A DNA stretch of 64,000 nt from assembly GCF_008831285.2 (NCBI RefSeq), contig NC_045139.1, forward strand, positions 19,672,892 through 19,736,891, written 5' to 3'. Both the position numbers and the translations under genes were made by a program. This DNA comes from Nymphaea colorata (Eukaryota; Streptophyta; Magnoliopsida; Nymphaeales; Nymphaeaceae). Each line of letters starts with the position of its first letter. The first letter of the stretch is position 1. Shown in pieces: positions 48,604 through 61,493 of this stretch. The notes under the pieces were generated by a model. It was not told the origin of the DNA. It searched no databases and saw only the letters and a list, made by a program, of their open reading frames with translations.

Positions 48604-49400
48604 AAACTGATTGTAAGTGGAGTGGTACAAGGTTGAAGGCCACGTTTACTATTCTGAAGATGATTCACTATTAATTTATGCAGATTCAACAGCACCACTC
48701 GCAACTTGTTTCATAGTTTTGCAGTCTAAAATGCAAATAGGCATATGGCCTTTGTTGGTGAGTCAATGTAGTCTATGAGAGACATAAGGGCTTCATGAAT
48801 TAAAACTTGATTTCTGGGGTTGTTTACCTCCCCAATTAAGCGACATCAAAACTTTGAGCTTGTTGATGGACGTCTATGTAAATGCTAGTGGATGTCACTG
48901 TAAGTCGGCTGCTCATGTCAACACATATCTATCAGATGATTGCGTATGCAGTATGCTGGACTTTCCATAGGATGTAGAACTCAGAGCGGTTGTTGTTATA
49001 CTGCCCAGGGAACCTATGTTTTTGTAACAATAATTGATGGAAATCAGATTTAGATCCACCCAGAAAGGAAAAAAAGCCCGATTACTTTTCTAACATTCAA
49101 TTTTGAATCTTTTCGCGATTCAAAATTTTGAATGAGCAGAGGGAAGTGGTTATTTAAGATACCTAGAAATGTGGGTAGGTGTAAGGGATCAGATACCCTC
49201 TGAGGCCGTAAGAAACAGTCTTTGTTTCACATAGTGATATGAGATACAGTATTGTGTGTTTTCTCTATTAGCAAATAGGGTTGTGGAAAGATGCATTTCT
49301 CCATTATGTGAGAACCACTGCCATGTCATATCCGTCTTTGCATGGCGATCTTTGGCGAACATCTTTTCATTCAGATATAATTCTTGGTTTGATTTACATA
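48604..49400. other. SLAH 3'UTR and following spacer
   Basis: No coding sequence. The transcript end is not evident; AATAATTG near 49028 is one possible polyadenylation signal. From about 49130 the sequence may already be LTR of the copia relic. Confidence 0.4.
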
Positions 49401-49629
49401 TTTTCTTTTTCATTAGCATTAGAGCCAGGTTTTTCATGCAAAATGTGATGCCCAGGAGCCTACATGCATCAAATGCATGTGTATGCATGTAAAATCATGC
49501 ACATGTATGGCTTGTCTCGGGCAAGTTTGCCCAAATATTTTTCCTTTCATTTATTCTGTCATTCAGACATCAGCCAAGGCCAGTAGATATTAGTAGTGGC
49601 AGGTCCCATTCGCCGATATACGTCGCATG

Positions 49630-50120
49630 TTTGGTTGAGATATATTGGGCAAAAAAGAAATGAAATATTTACTAGCAAGAGTCTTCTAGGTGCAATCACG
49701 AGGATTGATATGCCTATAAGTGAGCATTGCCTTGTAAGGGAAGACTTTAGATAAGACAACTAGGGCAACTTATCAATTACAGTTGATTCGTTCACATATT
49801 TGTGGTCCCATGAATATAACTACAAGACAGTGCATGTTATTTCATTACATTTATTGATGATTTCATATGATTCAGTTATATTTACTTGATCTCTCATAGA
49901 TATGAAGATTTGGATTGTTTTAAACATTTGAGTCGAGAATCAGTTCTACCAAAATTCAAAGCTTTGAGAACAACTCAAGGCACAGAATACTTAAGAGTAG
50001 TTCAAAGAACTATGTGATACAAAATACAAATAGACAGTTAATCTCTCCTAAAATTGCACAGCAAAATGGTGCAGAGATGAAAAATAAAACTTTAGTAGAG
50101 ATGGTTAGATATATGTTGGA
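49630..50120 (+). pseudogene. Copia gag-pre-integrase and integrase core, 5' part
   Basis: In shifting frames one reads SLLGAITRIDMPISEHCL (zinc-finger region before integrase, about 49680-49735), then ATYQLQLIRSHICGPMNITT (start of the integrase core, about 49768-49827), FKALRTTQGTEYL (about 49958-49995) and a QQNGAEMKNKTLVEMVRYML region (about 50060-50115). Relative to active copia integrases the first catalytic Asp is His (RSHICG) and the second is replaced as well, so the enzyme is dead. Confidence 0.85.
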
Positions 50121-53100
50121 TATTTACATGCAAATGTTTTTGGACAAACCTTGCACACAACCTTGATGGAAAAATACTCACTTGCCTCCATTTTAAAGAA
50201 AAAATGACCAAACCTGTTCGTATGAGGATTGATAATTCCTAATGCTTTTACTAAGGGTAACCAGCCCAAGGTCCAAGCTAGCTTACTTATTGTCTAAACG
50301 ACCAAATGTTAATCTTCAACCTAATAAACACCATGAAACACAAGTTGAAATGTGCATGAACCTAGAATTTGGAAAAGAGATTAGTTTTTAACTTTTTATA
50401 AAACTAGGTGACCTTTAAGTGTGGGCTAAGAATCGACACTGAATTTGAAGAAAGGTTGGAAAAAAAGTTTGAAAAGGATGATGCAAATTTGAAAGTATGC
50501 CCTGGAGGATGCCAAGGTGAACCATTGCTGCGTCATGACTGTGGACAATGACGTGTGTTATGTCGAACACGTTTGCTTTTCAAGAGGATGGTGCATGTGC
50601 ATGATGAAATTTGTGTTTACCCAATATGTAAATAGATGAAAATGATGTGTGTAGATGCATGACAAACCATTCCGAGCATGCTATCGTGGAAAGCAAACTA
50701 TATGTAAATGCAAACCTATCTAATGTATGAAAAATAAGAAATCAAATGAAGATCATGTTGACAAATAAAACATTAGGCAAGCAATGACAAACATGTACAC
50801 AATGGGAGGTGCATTCAATGGCATTAAGTTGCTAAGAAGCAGTCTCGTGTGTCGTGCAACATATTCCAACAAGTGCATGCCAGCTAGACGTAGATGAGAC
50901 ACGACTAACTAGATCTAACTGAGCCTAACTAGCTAAACACTTAACCACAAGCAGACATGGACTTAGGTAGACACATGCTAGATGTTTCGGAGGGGCTACA
51001 AAAGTGACAAAGTGCCAAGATGATGGCCGAAAATCAATTACAACTAGATGGAGAAGACTAAAATCTTGGCTCAGGTAAAAAACAAGATTACTAAGAACAG
51101 AAAATAAATTAAAAATGATGAATCGATTTCAATTGATGTAAAAATCTAAACCACAACTTCTAGACTCATCAAAGAAACCCACAAAAATGGTGGCTTCAAA
51201 AAAGACATTTAGACGAGAAAGAAACAATGCGATAAATACATGTTAAAATTTTGGTTTAGCAGAAAATAAAACAACATATTACAGAAAACGGTTTGACTTC
51301 TGCGGAAGAGAGATAGCCTAACGACCTTGGATTTGCACAAAATGAGTGGATGCTATCTAGACATGTCTAGCTGACACTTTGGTGTGGTAGAATAAAAAAA
51401 TGATGTGTGGAACTCGACCTAGATGCCCTTGAAGTTGCATCTGCATTATGTAACATATGGAAATGCACTTGTGATCCAGTTGGCAACTTTGGATGAGTTA
51501 AAAGGGTCAGGCTAAAAATTGGTGGGAAAATAGCAGGTATAACGATGAACCAAACACGCTTTATAGTTTTTAATATCTTAATCAAGCTGAGACTTATGAG
51601 GTCTATAATTTAGGGGTTTAGTAATAACAAGACAGCTATATGTGCATGAAAACAAAAAATTATGTTAAACTTGCTAATTTAGGACGATTAATTAATGATC
51701 CTAACAACCATGAACGAGGTTAAAACTTGACATGGGGATTCTTGGATGTGAGACGTGATCCCATCTTATGATTCCATAGAGCAACTCTCAACTTTGGATC
51801 GAGAGAATCCAAAATTTATGGTTTATTCATATCGTGAAGACCATAAGATGAAACCCAACAAAAAATAGGTTGCAAGTGGGAAGCCAAAAGGACGACTAAG
51901 TAAATGCCAAATCTTATACAACTTGGAAAGATGACTCTAAATGCATAGACAAAGCTATACTTAGCAACCGACTCGAAAAAAATGTCAAAATACCAACCAT
52001 AATACATTGAAAAGATGTACTAGTTCTCATTGTCTACTTTTCTATAGAAGTCTCATTGTAGAAAACTGGTTCCTATAACCCAACTAACAAAGGGGTCGAA
52101 CAAGGTCCAAAAGACAAGTCCAACTCATTCCAAAGCTAATGAATAGAAGCACAAATTTGCCTTTTATTTGATTCAAAAGATTCCACCCAGTTTGTGAGCT
52201 ATGATCATATCCATGAAGTTGATGAAATTTGGGGACCTAAATTCTACAAAGAAAATTTATAGAAAAAGAGTTTCTATAATTTGTATCATAGAAAGGGAAA
52301 AATGGACTCCAAATTACATTAAAATGGTGCCAAATGAAATAGACATCTTGGCAATTCCAACGCCTATCTGAAGAAAAAAAAATTCCTCCTGTAGCAAGAG
52401 TTCTAGTGCTGGAAAGACAAAATTTCTGTTAACCAAGAAAACAGATCTACTTGAGGCACCTTAATCAACAAAAAACAATTACATGCATGGGTATGTGTAT
52501 ACATGATTTTCACAACCAACATGATGAAATTACAAATAAAAACCTTAACCAGCAATATGCATTTGATGGGAATGCACGAAACATCAATATTTGTCCTTGT
52601 TAGAAGATTTTGTTGATGAAATATAGTTTCCTACAGAATTGGCCTTGAACATGAATGAAACATAGAAACACGACAAAAACACCATGAACCTATGGATGCC
52701 TAAGACAGGCTTAGATTTGAAAGGGCTGGACCTCTTGCTGGGACAATTTAGAGCCCAAGCAAGAAGACCCCACTAGCCTCTATAGAGAGTAGGTACTGTC
52801 GTACATTGATAGATTATGCATGTAAGCGAAACATATTATAGGTGCTCACCTGGTGATGCCTTGCATTTACTTTGGAGAAGCCTATAGAGGATGACCTCCT
52901 CTACTTTTTCTTCTTCTTACTTCCTCTTGGACATATGCTAGAGAGCATCTTTGGAGGGGGCAGGCGTCCACTCCAAAATCCCTTCTGTAAGTTTCAAAAA
53001 CAACTAAATCTAAGAGAGATCAAAGAAGAAATAAGGAGAAGAACAGAGAGAGAAGTTACCTGAAAAACAACTAAGTCAGAGGGAAATGGCTTGGATGTCC

Positions 53101-55267
53101 TCCTTTGAGTCTTATTTATAATTTTTCTGAGTGGCAATCCTATAGAATCACAATAGGTAGTGACACAGCCTAGCTCTTTTGTGGTTAATCGATTAGAGAA
53201 AAAGATGAAACCCTAACCCAGATGGTCAAGTTTGAACCAGTTGGCATGTGTCAACATCTAGTGCACTAATATTTTTAATACTTGAATTTAGATCTGGATT
53301 TAATATGAGATTTGAATATGAAAGGAGGTTTGGATCTCAATTTCAAATAGCATACTGGATGGAAGATCTAGATCACAATCTGAAGCCAAGATTCAAGTCT
53401 AGAAGAGGCATGAAATGGATATTTGATAGTAGATTATGGATTTAATTATGAATCTAGATTTGGTTTTTGATCTGGAATAAGGGACCCAGGTGGGTTTTTT
53501 GTAGGTTTAGTTGATCGAGCCTAGACAAGCTGAGTCAAATTGCAATTGGTTGTAAGGAATTGGGTAACTGGTCAAACTGAAACTAGTTTCAGTATATGTT
53601 TGAGCCTACTAGGCTATAAATATAACTGGGAATGAAACATGGGCTTTATTGGATTAAGAACAGGGTTAAGTTATTTTGTGCAGGTTTAGAAAACATAGGC
53701 TGAATGATTAGGGGGTTGAGTCATTTTAAGTTTTTGGTGAAATGGATGAACGTAATCCGAACACTCAAAGTCAAATAAGTTTTAGAAAACTAAGCTTGGT
53801 GAGTCCTATGAGATTTAGAATAGGCATTTTTTGATAGAATGGACTAGGTGATTTCATTGAAGCTATTTCTGGTAGGTATGATTCTGTGGGTCCCCCTAGG
53901 GACTATTTCAGGTAGGTTATGTTGAAGTGAGATCCATGGTCGTGCTGAGCTATTATGATAGTTTTGAGAATACTAACGCTATATTGGGCAGGTTTGAGGA
54001 AAGTAGGGTTTGTGGGCCCCATTGAAGATCCTTATGATAGGCAGGAGTCTAGTTAGTTATATTAGGCAAGACCTGCCTAAAATAGAAACTAGCGGAGTCT
54101 GCAAATTTGGTAGGTTTGGGTGCCATGTTCTATATCATAGATAGACTTAGATGGAATTCAAAAACTTTGCCCAGTGTGCTCAAAAAGTCAGTTTTTTTAA
54201 AACATTAGACCTGAACTTAAAAAGTGTAGTGAAATTAAGGTTAAAATGGGAAAAGGGGGCAAATTTGACTAGTTCTAGGTGGAGTTTTGCCATTTCAGCT
54301 AAGGGAACCCAGATCAGTGACTCTCGGACTATAGTCAATGGAGAATTTAGAAGTTGATAAAATTTGAAATGAAATGAGCTTCAAACATAGAAAGAAGTGA
54401 AGTGACTAAGTAGGCAATAAAACATATTGCACTTCACCATGGAGGATTCAACTGAAACTTAAATGAGGTAAGCTAAATCTACTCATGAAGAATTCATTTT
54501 CAGCTAGGTAGCAGTTAACATGATATAATTGAGATGAAATTAAGTTCAGATGTTAGAAATGAAGAGGCTACTACTGGGGAAGTGGCCTTCAAACACCTCA
54601 AAATTTTAATTGAACTAAATCTATGATGAGCTAACTAGTACTGACCTATGGTTGAATTATCCTCAGCATGAGTAATAGTTTCTAAGCTTTGTTTGGTTTA
54701 ATGAAACCTAACCAAGGGGGTATTGTGTTACAACTACTAAAATGGATGGTAGACTCACCTGGCTTATAAGATCTAAACTTAGTAGAACTAAAATCCTAAA
54801 ATTGTACTTCCAGATCCACTAAAGTTGAGCTGTGAATGGACTATGAGGAACTTGGTTTGGGTGCAGCACAAGAAGTGGAGTTGAAAACCTACCGTTTCTA
54901 GCACAATGTAGCTTACCAAACTCAATTGAGCTAGTATTTATTAAAATGAGCAAGTTAAAACATTAGTAAGATAGAAATAAAGGTCTTGGGATATAATGTA
55001 AGACTACCAATGGGTTGGTTGATCTCCACTTATTCAAATGGGCCTATTTCTTGAGTTTCCTAGGGTTTGAGTGCATAATGATAAAAATACACTAGGGTAG
55101 TCTTAGGGAATTAGCGTTTATCGAGGTGTCTAGGCACTACATCCCTAACTAAGGGTACAAGGGGGTGACTTAGGGGAGACATAGGGCCCAGGAACCTACT
55201 AGGTGAGGATATGCCCTCTAGAAATAAAATGGTAATTTGAATATAAAGAAAATTTGGGGTGTTTACA
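50121..55267 (-). repeat. Tat-type solo LTR, minus orientation, inserted in the copia integrase
   Basis: On the - strand the LTR starts TGTAAACACCCCAAATTTTC at 55267 and ends with the complement of TATTTACATGC at 50121, compare TGTTTGCATCC for the LTR at 9631. The conserved U5 box is at 50212-50275. A TATAAATAAG on the - strand at 53111-53120 is a possible TATA box. Flanks TTGGA (50116-50120) and TTGGT (55268-55272) form a 5-bp target duplication with one change. No polyprotein domain lies inside, hence a solo LTR made by recombination between two LTRs. At 5147 bp it is about 1.65 kb longer than the other two, so it may carry a further insertion I cannot delimit. Confidence 0.8.
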
Positions 55268-56005
55268 TTGGTACATGCAAATTTGCTTATCTATTGTTGG
55301 GAACATTGTTTGCTGACTGCTGCATATGTGTTAAACCACATGCTAATAAAATCTGACAGTACCATACATCCTAACCTAAGTTATTTATGACATTTTGGTT
55401 TTGCAACTTATACTCATGATATTTCATATAAATATAGATAGTTGGGACCAAGAGGGAAAAATGCATCTTTATATGATATTGCAAACATTCAAAAGGCTAT
55501 GCATTCTTAGGAGAATAGATAATAATGTGATACAACTAGAATCAAGAGATGTTATATTCTGGAAAATGAGTTTCCTATAAGGCAAACAATTAGAAAGAAT
55601 ATTCAATCTTGTGAATTGGATAGTCCAGGACATGAATAATTACATTTTCCAATTTATAAGACACCTAGAGAAGTGTCTTAACCACTACAAGGTAGTAGGA
55701 GTAATTGTCATATTAGAAATAGAAAATGATCGAATCAATCAATTTGACAAAGTACATGCTCAGGGTTCCATGACAAAGATCTGATATTGAAGGTAAGACA
55801 ATCATTGTGTTACCACAAAGTGTTGATTACCTAAAAATGTATGAGAAGCTCTTCCTTGTCTGGAAAAATCTGAATGGAAAATAGATATGGATAAAAAAAT
55901 GGCTTCCATGAAAGAAAATGAGGTTTGAAACCTTGTTGATCTTCGAAAAGTAAGAAACTGAATTGGGAATAAGTAGGTCCACGGCATTAAAAGAAATGCG
56001 AAATG
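55268..56005 (+). pseudogene. Copia integrase 3' part and start of reverse transcriptase
   Basis: The sequence resumes at the codon where the left half stops: HANLLIY, then WEHCLLTAAYVLNHMLIKSD (about 55303-55365), a characteristic copia integrase block. Further on, the linker ENEFPIRQTI (about 55562-55595) and the start of the reverse transcriptase, MDKKMASMKENEV (55886-55924) and NLVDLRKV, are readable in changing frames. Similarity fades at about 56005. Confidence 0.85.
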
Positions 56006-56554
56006 ATCAAACTGAAAGATTTGATATACTCAGATAGAAGCCATAGACTGTGATGAGACTCTCTTCCGTAGTCAGATTGACCTCTATTCATCTTTTATTA
56101 GCCATTGTTTTGTACATCACTGCACCAAATGTGTCCTTTGATGACACATTGCTCCCAACACTTGAATTGTCATGTGTTGGCTTTGGTACTTGAAAATGTA
56201 GGAGTAGCCATCTTGACACCCAATAATGTGGCTCCTTTGTGAATGGGTCCATCGTTTGATCTTTCACTAAGAAAGGGACAACAATAGGGGAAAAGCCATA
56301 TTTTTATTGTGACAAGCTTTCCCATGGAAAGAGGCTCTGTTCACTTCATCTTCTAAAGGTCAGGCTTAGCTCTTTCGTGTGAATGCCTAATTGTTGTTGT
56401 AAAACCCAAGAAGCTCCACTTCATGCAAGCATCTGAAGCTTTTCTCTCACCCCCACAGAGTATGTGCGGTCATCCATCCTTTACTGTCGAGTGACCATCT
56501 CATTGCTTTCAGTTTCAACAAATCATGGTCTTCTGTCTTTGCTATTGCTATTGT

Positions 56555-56600
<46 letters not shown>

Positions 56601-57697
56601 GAGAATGTTGTTCTACTTCTTCAATTTTCTTCCAATTTTCTTCCTCTTGTTTTCTTAGTTTAGGGTTTTGTTTTTGTTATTTTCTACTGTACTTATCATT
56701 TTTTAGGCAATTTCATGTGCATAGAACCAAATCTATGGAAGAATTTTGGTTGAATACCTGCTAAAATTCTAAGTTTTGTTCATAATCTCCCTAGTTTGAA
56801 TAAACTTTGATCTCTGTATCCTTTTTCTTTCATCTGCCTACTTTTTGGTTGCATTATTTGAGCATCTTTGCTTATGGGTTGCAATCACGAAAGAAGATGC
56901 TCGGATTTTGTAGCAACATTAATGGACAGAGGTCTTGAAGATTCAAGGTGGGCTTTAGTCATTTGTTTTTGTTAATGAATTGATTTTAAAGTCCAACATT
57001 TTAATGCTTGTTTTTTATGCATAGTTAATTTTTATGTACTTTTGTGTGCTCTTTGATGATTTATTATGAAAAATTGTTCATCAATTATTTTTTAATGATA
57101 TTTTTATTTTGTTTCTATAAGCTTCTTTTTTGTTCACACCAATTACTGCATGAACTTATTCCCATAAAGATTGTTGAAGTTCTTCTTTAACTTTTGCCGC
57201 AGAATAAATCCTCACTTGCAAGGACCAAGCTATTAATTCACGTTGTGTGAAACGATTCCTTCCAGATGCTTATCTGGATATGTTTTACTTAAAATGCTTA
57301 ATCTAAAGCCACATAAGATATTATTTAGAATAGAAAGTATAAATAGAAAAAATACAGTATTTTTATCTAAATGCAAGATAATCTTGTCATTACATATTTT
57401 GGTTACTAGTAGTATGTCAAGGATTCTCAAAACTTGCCAATCCTTCAATTCCAATATCATTTACATAGTTAGCATGCATTTGGCTAAAACTTTTACAGTC
57501 ATCATTTCAAATAAAAAATAGGTAACTTAAATATTTTTTCTGTGAATTCACAAAAAATAAAAGAATTAATCTAAACCTTGAACTAATAACATACTAAATT
57601 TACAAATGTGAATCATGTTAAGAAAGGAAGAACATGATATGTTATGAAAAGCCAAAATATTTAATATTTTTGGCACCTCCAAACATCACTAGGTGCT
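56006..57697. other. Spacer with a (CT)n array
   Basis: No gene recognised. (CT)n at 56559-56599 is followed by a T-rich stretch. It lies between the copia relic and the minus-strand Tat element. Confidence 0.55.
56559..56599 (+). repeat. (CT)n microsatellite
   Basis: About 20 CT units followed by a T-rich stretch. Confidence 0.95.
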
Positions 57698-60600
57698 TGT
57701 TTACATGTAAAATTTTCATCTTACATGCAGATGTATAAATGAGATCTAATTTACCTATACTTGCCTCCATTTCCTTATGCAATATCCCAAGTGACGAGAC
57801 CCGACCTATCGGTATGAGGTTTGACCATTCCTTGCATCTTTGTCAGGAAAAAATCAGACCTTGGACTAGACTAATCTGTTTCTTAAGTCTAAATGTTGTC
57901 CAAATCCTAAGAAAGCAAATGTGACATAATTTTGAAATCATGCACGTTTTACAACCTAAGTAGATCTTAGAGGGGACTTACAAAGAAGGAGAAATTAATA
58001 TGATATCTGTTCATTTCCGGATCATTGCAGGTCTATGCAAATAGATATACCATATATAACATGATGCATGCAAAACCCAGATCATATAGATATGGAATCC
58101 TGTTTCTTTAGAGACTTACGTGTAGGATGTGGACCTATCAAGAGAAAATTGGATCCAAATTTGAAAAATTGAAATTATGGTACAAAATATTTCATGTAAT
58201 TCTTGTTCTAAGTTTGAAATGAGAGATATCAAAATGTTACAAACCAGCATTGATATCAAAAGTTCATAATTCAAACTCCAAGATCTGTAATCCAATAAGT
58301 TGTGACCTTGCATTCATGGTTTAATCCCTTGAAATCCAAATTCATATAAAATAGCTCCAAATTTGAGGATGGTCAAATTTTAAAATCCTTGATTTGGGTT
58401 TGATTATGTGGGGATCGGTCTAGGGTTTTATGATCTGTTGTTCAATATTTAAAATCAGAGACTCGAGATGCAAAGTCTGATAGCTAAGAACCAACATCCG
58501 ATTCTTGAGATCCAAAAGTGGTGTCCAAGGTATGAAGTCCAACATCCGATTCTTGAGATCTAGATCCGAATCTGCCAATTGTGGGTTTAATTCATGATTG
58601 CAATTGGTCAGAAGATTACGATAAAATCCGATCATCATTTGAATTGGAGTCTATGGGTCGTTGGCTATAGGCTAGGTTTGTCAAAGGAGCTAGGTCTAAG
58701 GGTTTGACTAAGCTGAACCTACCTACGCCACAGGGCATGCCACTAGGCTGACCCCAATCCACGTTCAGACAGAGGTGCACATGGGTGCAAGGTTTTTGAA
58801 GTGCATGTTGCAAATAATTGTACAACGTGTGTACCATTGAGATATAAAAGACTTGATCTATATGCATAATTGAAATAAATAACTAATCAAGTAAAGACAT
58901 GAAACTAAAAGAAGAAGAAAGGGATGAGAGGGGCAAACTTGACCCTTATGCCTAGCCTAGAGACATAAATTTAAATCTGTCATAGAAAAACAAATAATCT
59001 AAATTACAATATTATTAAAGCAAATAAAGAAAACCTAAGAACTAAGCAAGAAATAAACTGAACAAAACATGCTAAAAGCAAAAAATGGAAATTCAAAAAC
59101 ATGCACAAAAGAAAAAAAACGAATGAAAAGCACTAAATTGCAAATAAGAAAAGAAAGAGGAAGAACAAAGAAATTACCTAAACTATAAGACTTGACCGAG
59201 CCCAGCGATGACCTATGCACTGCCTGATTGGGTTTAGGTTGAGTTTGACCTGGGCATCGGGCCAGCCTGGGCCAATAAGAGTCGGGCCCAGGTCAACTCG
59301 ATGCCTGAAGCCCCAACCCGAGCTTGGGGCCAGGCTCGATATTCGATAATCGAGCCCAGGCCCAGGCTCAGGCCGGCCCGATCTGATTAAAATAAAAAAT
59401 ATATTTTTAAAATATTAAATAAAAATAATAAAAAAATTGAAAAAAATAATCAGGCTGAATCGGGCCCCATTGGGCCGACCTGAGCCAGTTTTTTCAGGCT
59501 CGGGCCCCGGCACTATCGGGCAGCGTACCTGGTACCTGTCGGGTACCTGGGCCCATTACGCAGGCTTAGGTTGAGTGTAATGCACCCCAAACCAAGACTT
59601 AGACCAAAGACTCTTAAAATTTAATTTTCAAGTGAGCCAAGCTTTTGAATACCTCTTTGGAATATATCCAAAGTTTATGGACTCTTTACACAGCTCAATT
59701 TTTCATGGTTAGAGCAATGGATGAAAGCCCTTTCATAGATGAGGGAGGGGGTGGGCCTCCCTTATGGAGATCGATATAGAACTGAACGTTTTAGTCCTCC
59801 TCCTCACTCAAAGATACAAAACCATAATATAAAATTGCATTTTCAATCAAAATTTATTTCCTTCAATCTCAATGTTAATTCAAATTCGATTTTGTGAAAA
59901 ACAATGCATGCACAGAGAAGTGCAGATTAATTCACAATAAAGGATTTGGAGTGTGGAGAATGAACAATCCTTGAACATGGAGTGGAGAAAACATATATTT
60001 GTAGCACATATTAACAATACATGGCATAGAAAAATGTTCATCTTGATAGATATTGATTTAGATTCGTTTGTGTCAGCAAAGAATTTTGCATGATTCAGTC
60101 TTTTTGTATAAATTTACATTAAGCACAAAGTGAGAAATTGACGATGTATTATTGGAATATAATGTGCATTAAGCTCACTTGTCGATCTTGGATTCGGCTT
60201 TTGTACTAAGACCTAGTTTCAAGTCTAGATTTGAAGAATATTCTAGAAGATGGATCTGGATATGATATGAAAATTTGGATCATGATATGATACTAAGATC
60301 TAAATTTTGAAATAATGAATCTGGATATATAAAAATTGATTACAAATCTGAAATTTGGATATGTGATCTAGGTACAAAAATGAAACTTAGATATGAATTA
60401 GGTTCATGTGGCTCCTAAGCTAGGTTTTATATACATTATGCACATACTGATAAGTGACCCAAATACCTCTTGCATGGAAATTGAGATTAGTGGGCCGCGT
60501 GGGTGAGCTGAACACATTGGGACATGTGTAGGGTAAAAATAAAGCATCCTGTGAAATTTGACTAAAAAATAACCTCGTTTGCCCTTCCCAAACTAAAAAA

Positions 60601-61481
60601 TTCAAATTCTATAGGTAGAAAGATTACCCTATTCTGAAGCCTGGGCAAAGGCAAAAAATAGGGACTTTTGATTTGAGCTATGCTCATCTAATTTGGAGCT
60701 AGAAATACTCTCTTGAAGAGTAGCTGAGTGCAATTATATGAAGACTTCTGGATTGAACATAATTCAGCTAGGAAGATTGAGCTACACTAAAACCAAGTGT
60801 CGTGAAATGTACAAACTTTAGTAAATCTGTAAAATGGAAATTGAGTTCAAATTCAGATGAATAAACTAAAAACAAAGTCTTAAATACTGATATTAGACAT
60901 TGAAGAATATAATCCTAGCTCGGCACAAGCTGACATGGTTAGGATTGTGAGAGTTTTAGCTCAAACTTGCTAAAGCTGGTAAGATATTGTTGGACAAAGC
61001 TCTAGAACTCAAGTATGGATTTTAGAACTGAAAGTAACTGAAAAGATCTTATGTTAGATCAATTCAGCTCGACATGGTCCTGGTGTTCTAGAATTGGTAG
61101 ATGCATGGTCTAAGCGAGCTGATTGAGCTAGAGTTAGCTGACTTAGGGTTGAGGAAAGCCTAGTGAGCTGACTCTAACAACTCCTGAGATCCTATAAAGT
61201 AGAGAAATGGAATAATTTCTCAAATATTCGGCAATTCTCGAAAGTCTAGTGAAAATCCCTATTTTCAGTCAAGGGAACAAGACATAGGAGGGAAATGAAC
61301 ATTTTCAGCAATGGCAACCTAGGTGATCTGGGTCTAGGTGCTCAATGCTGGTGTAAAATATACTTGTTTGGTTCAATAATGGCCTTTTTTCTTGAAATTT
61401 AGTTTTTGAAAACCAATTTGAAAAACTCATGGTGAAGAGAAAAGCAGTCATTTGGACTTGTAAAAGTTTTGGGTGTTTATA
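57698..61481 (-). repeat. 3' LTR of the minus-strand Tat element
   Basis: On the - strand it starts TATAAACACCCAAAAC at 61481 (the usual TG changed to TA) and ends at 57698 as the complement of TGTTTACATGTAAAATTTTC, nearly the same as the end of the LTR at 9631. The conserved U5 box is at 57800-57866. A possible TATA box, TATATAAAA, is at 60425-60433 on the - strand. Without the 321-bp insertion at 59245-59565 its length is 3463 bp, close to the 3485 bp of the first LTR. A 48-bp-spaced repeat CCAACATCCGATTCTTGAGA lies at 58491 and 58539. Confidence 0.8.
59245..59565. mobile_element. GC-rich 321-bp insertion flanked by an 11-bp direct repeat
   Basis: TTAGGTTGAGT stands at 59234-59244 and again at 59566-59576, as a target duplication would. 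The enclosed 321 bp are full of GGCCCAGG, CGGGCC and GGTACCTG words, with an AT-only core (59392-59445). Similar GGGCC-rich units occur widely in plant genomes. No terminal inverted repeat is clear and it has no coding capacity. Confidence 0.65.
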
Positions 61482-61493
61482 GATGCCCCTCTT
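61482..61493 (-). other. Polypurine tract of the minus-strand Tat element
   Basis: On the - strand AAGAGGGGCATC directly precedes the LTR start, parallel to AAGAAGGGCATC before the LTR at 6147. Confidence 0.78.

Larger units (their letters stand above)
49400..56005 (+). mobile_element. Ty1/copia retrotransposon relic, interrupted by a Tat LTR
   Basis: Two copia fragments, 49630-50120 and 55268-56005, are on one strand and join exactly inside the integrase when the 50121-55267 insertion is left out. A primer-binding-site-like TTAGCATTAGAGCC at about 49418-49431 suggests the 5' LTR ends near 49415. Gag and protease are missing, so a large internal deletion preceded or followed the insertion. 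The 3' part after the first reverse transcriptase block is also missing. Confidence 0.82.

Noticed and set aside
53044-53075. Shared leader splice donor in all three Tat LTRs (AG/GTAAC near 53060, AG/GTAAT near 59175, AG/GTATG near 7080)
   Set aside because: Distances from the TATA candidates differ widely (about 50, 1250 and 220 bp), so a common origin is not supported.
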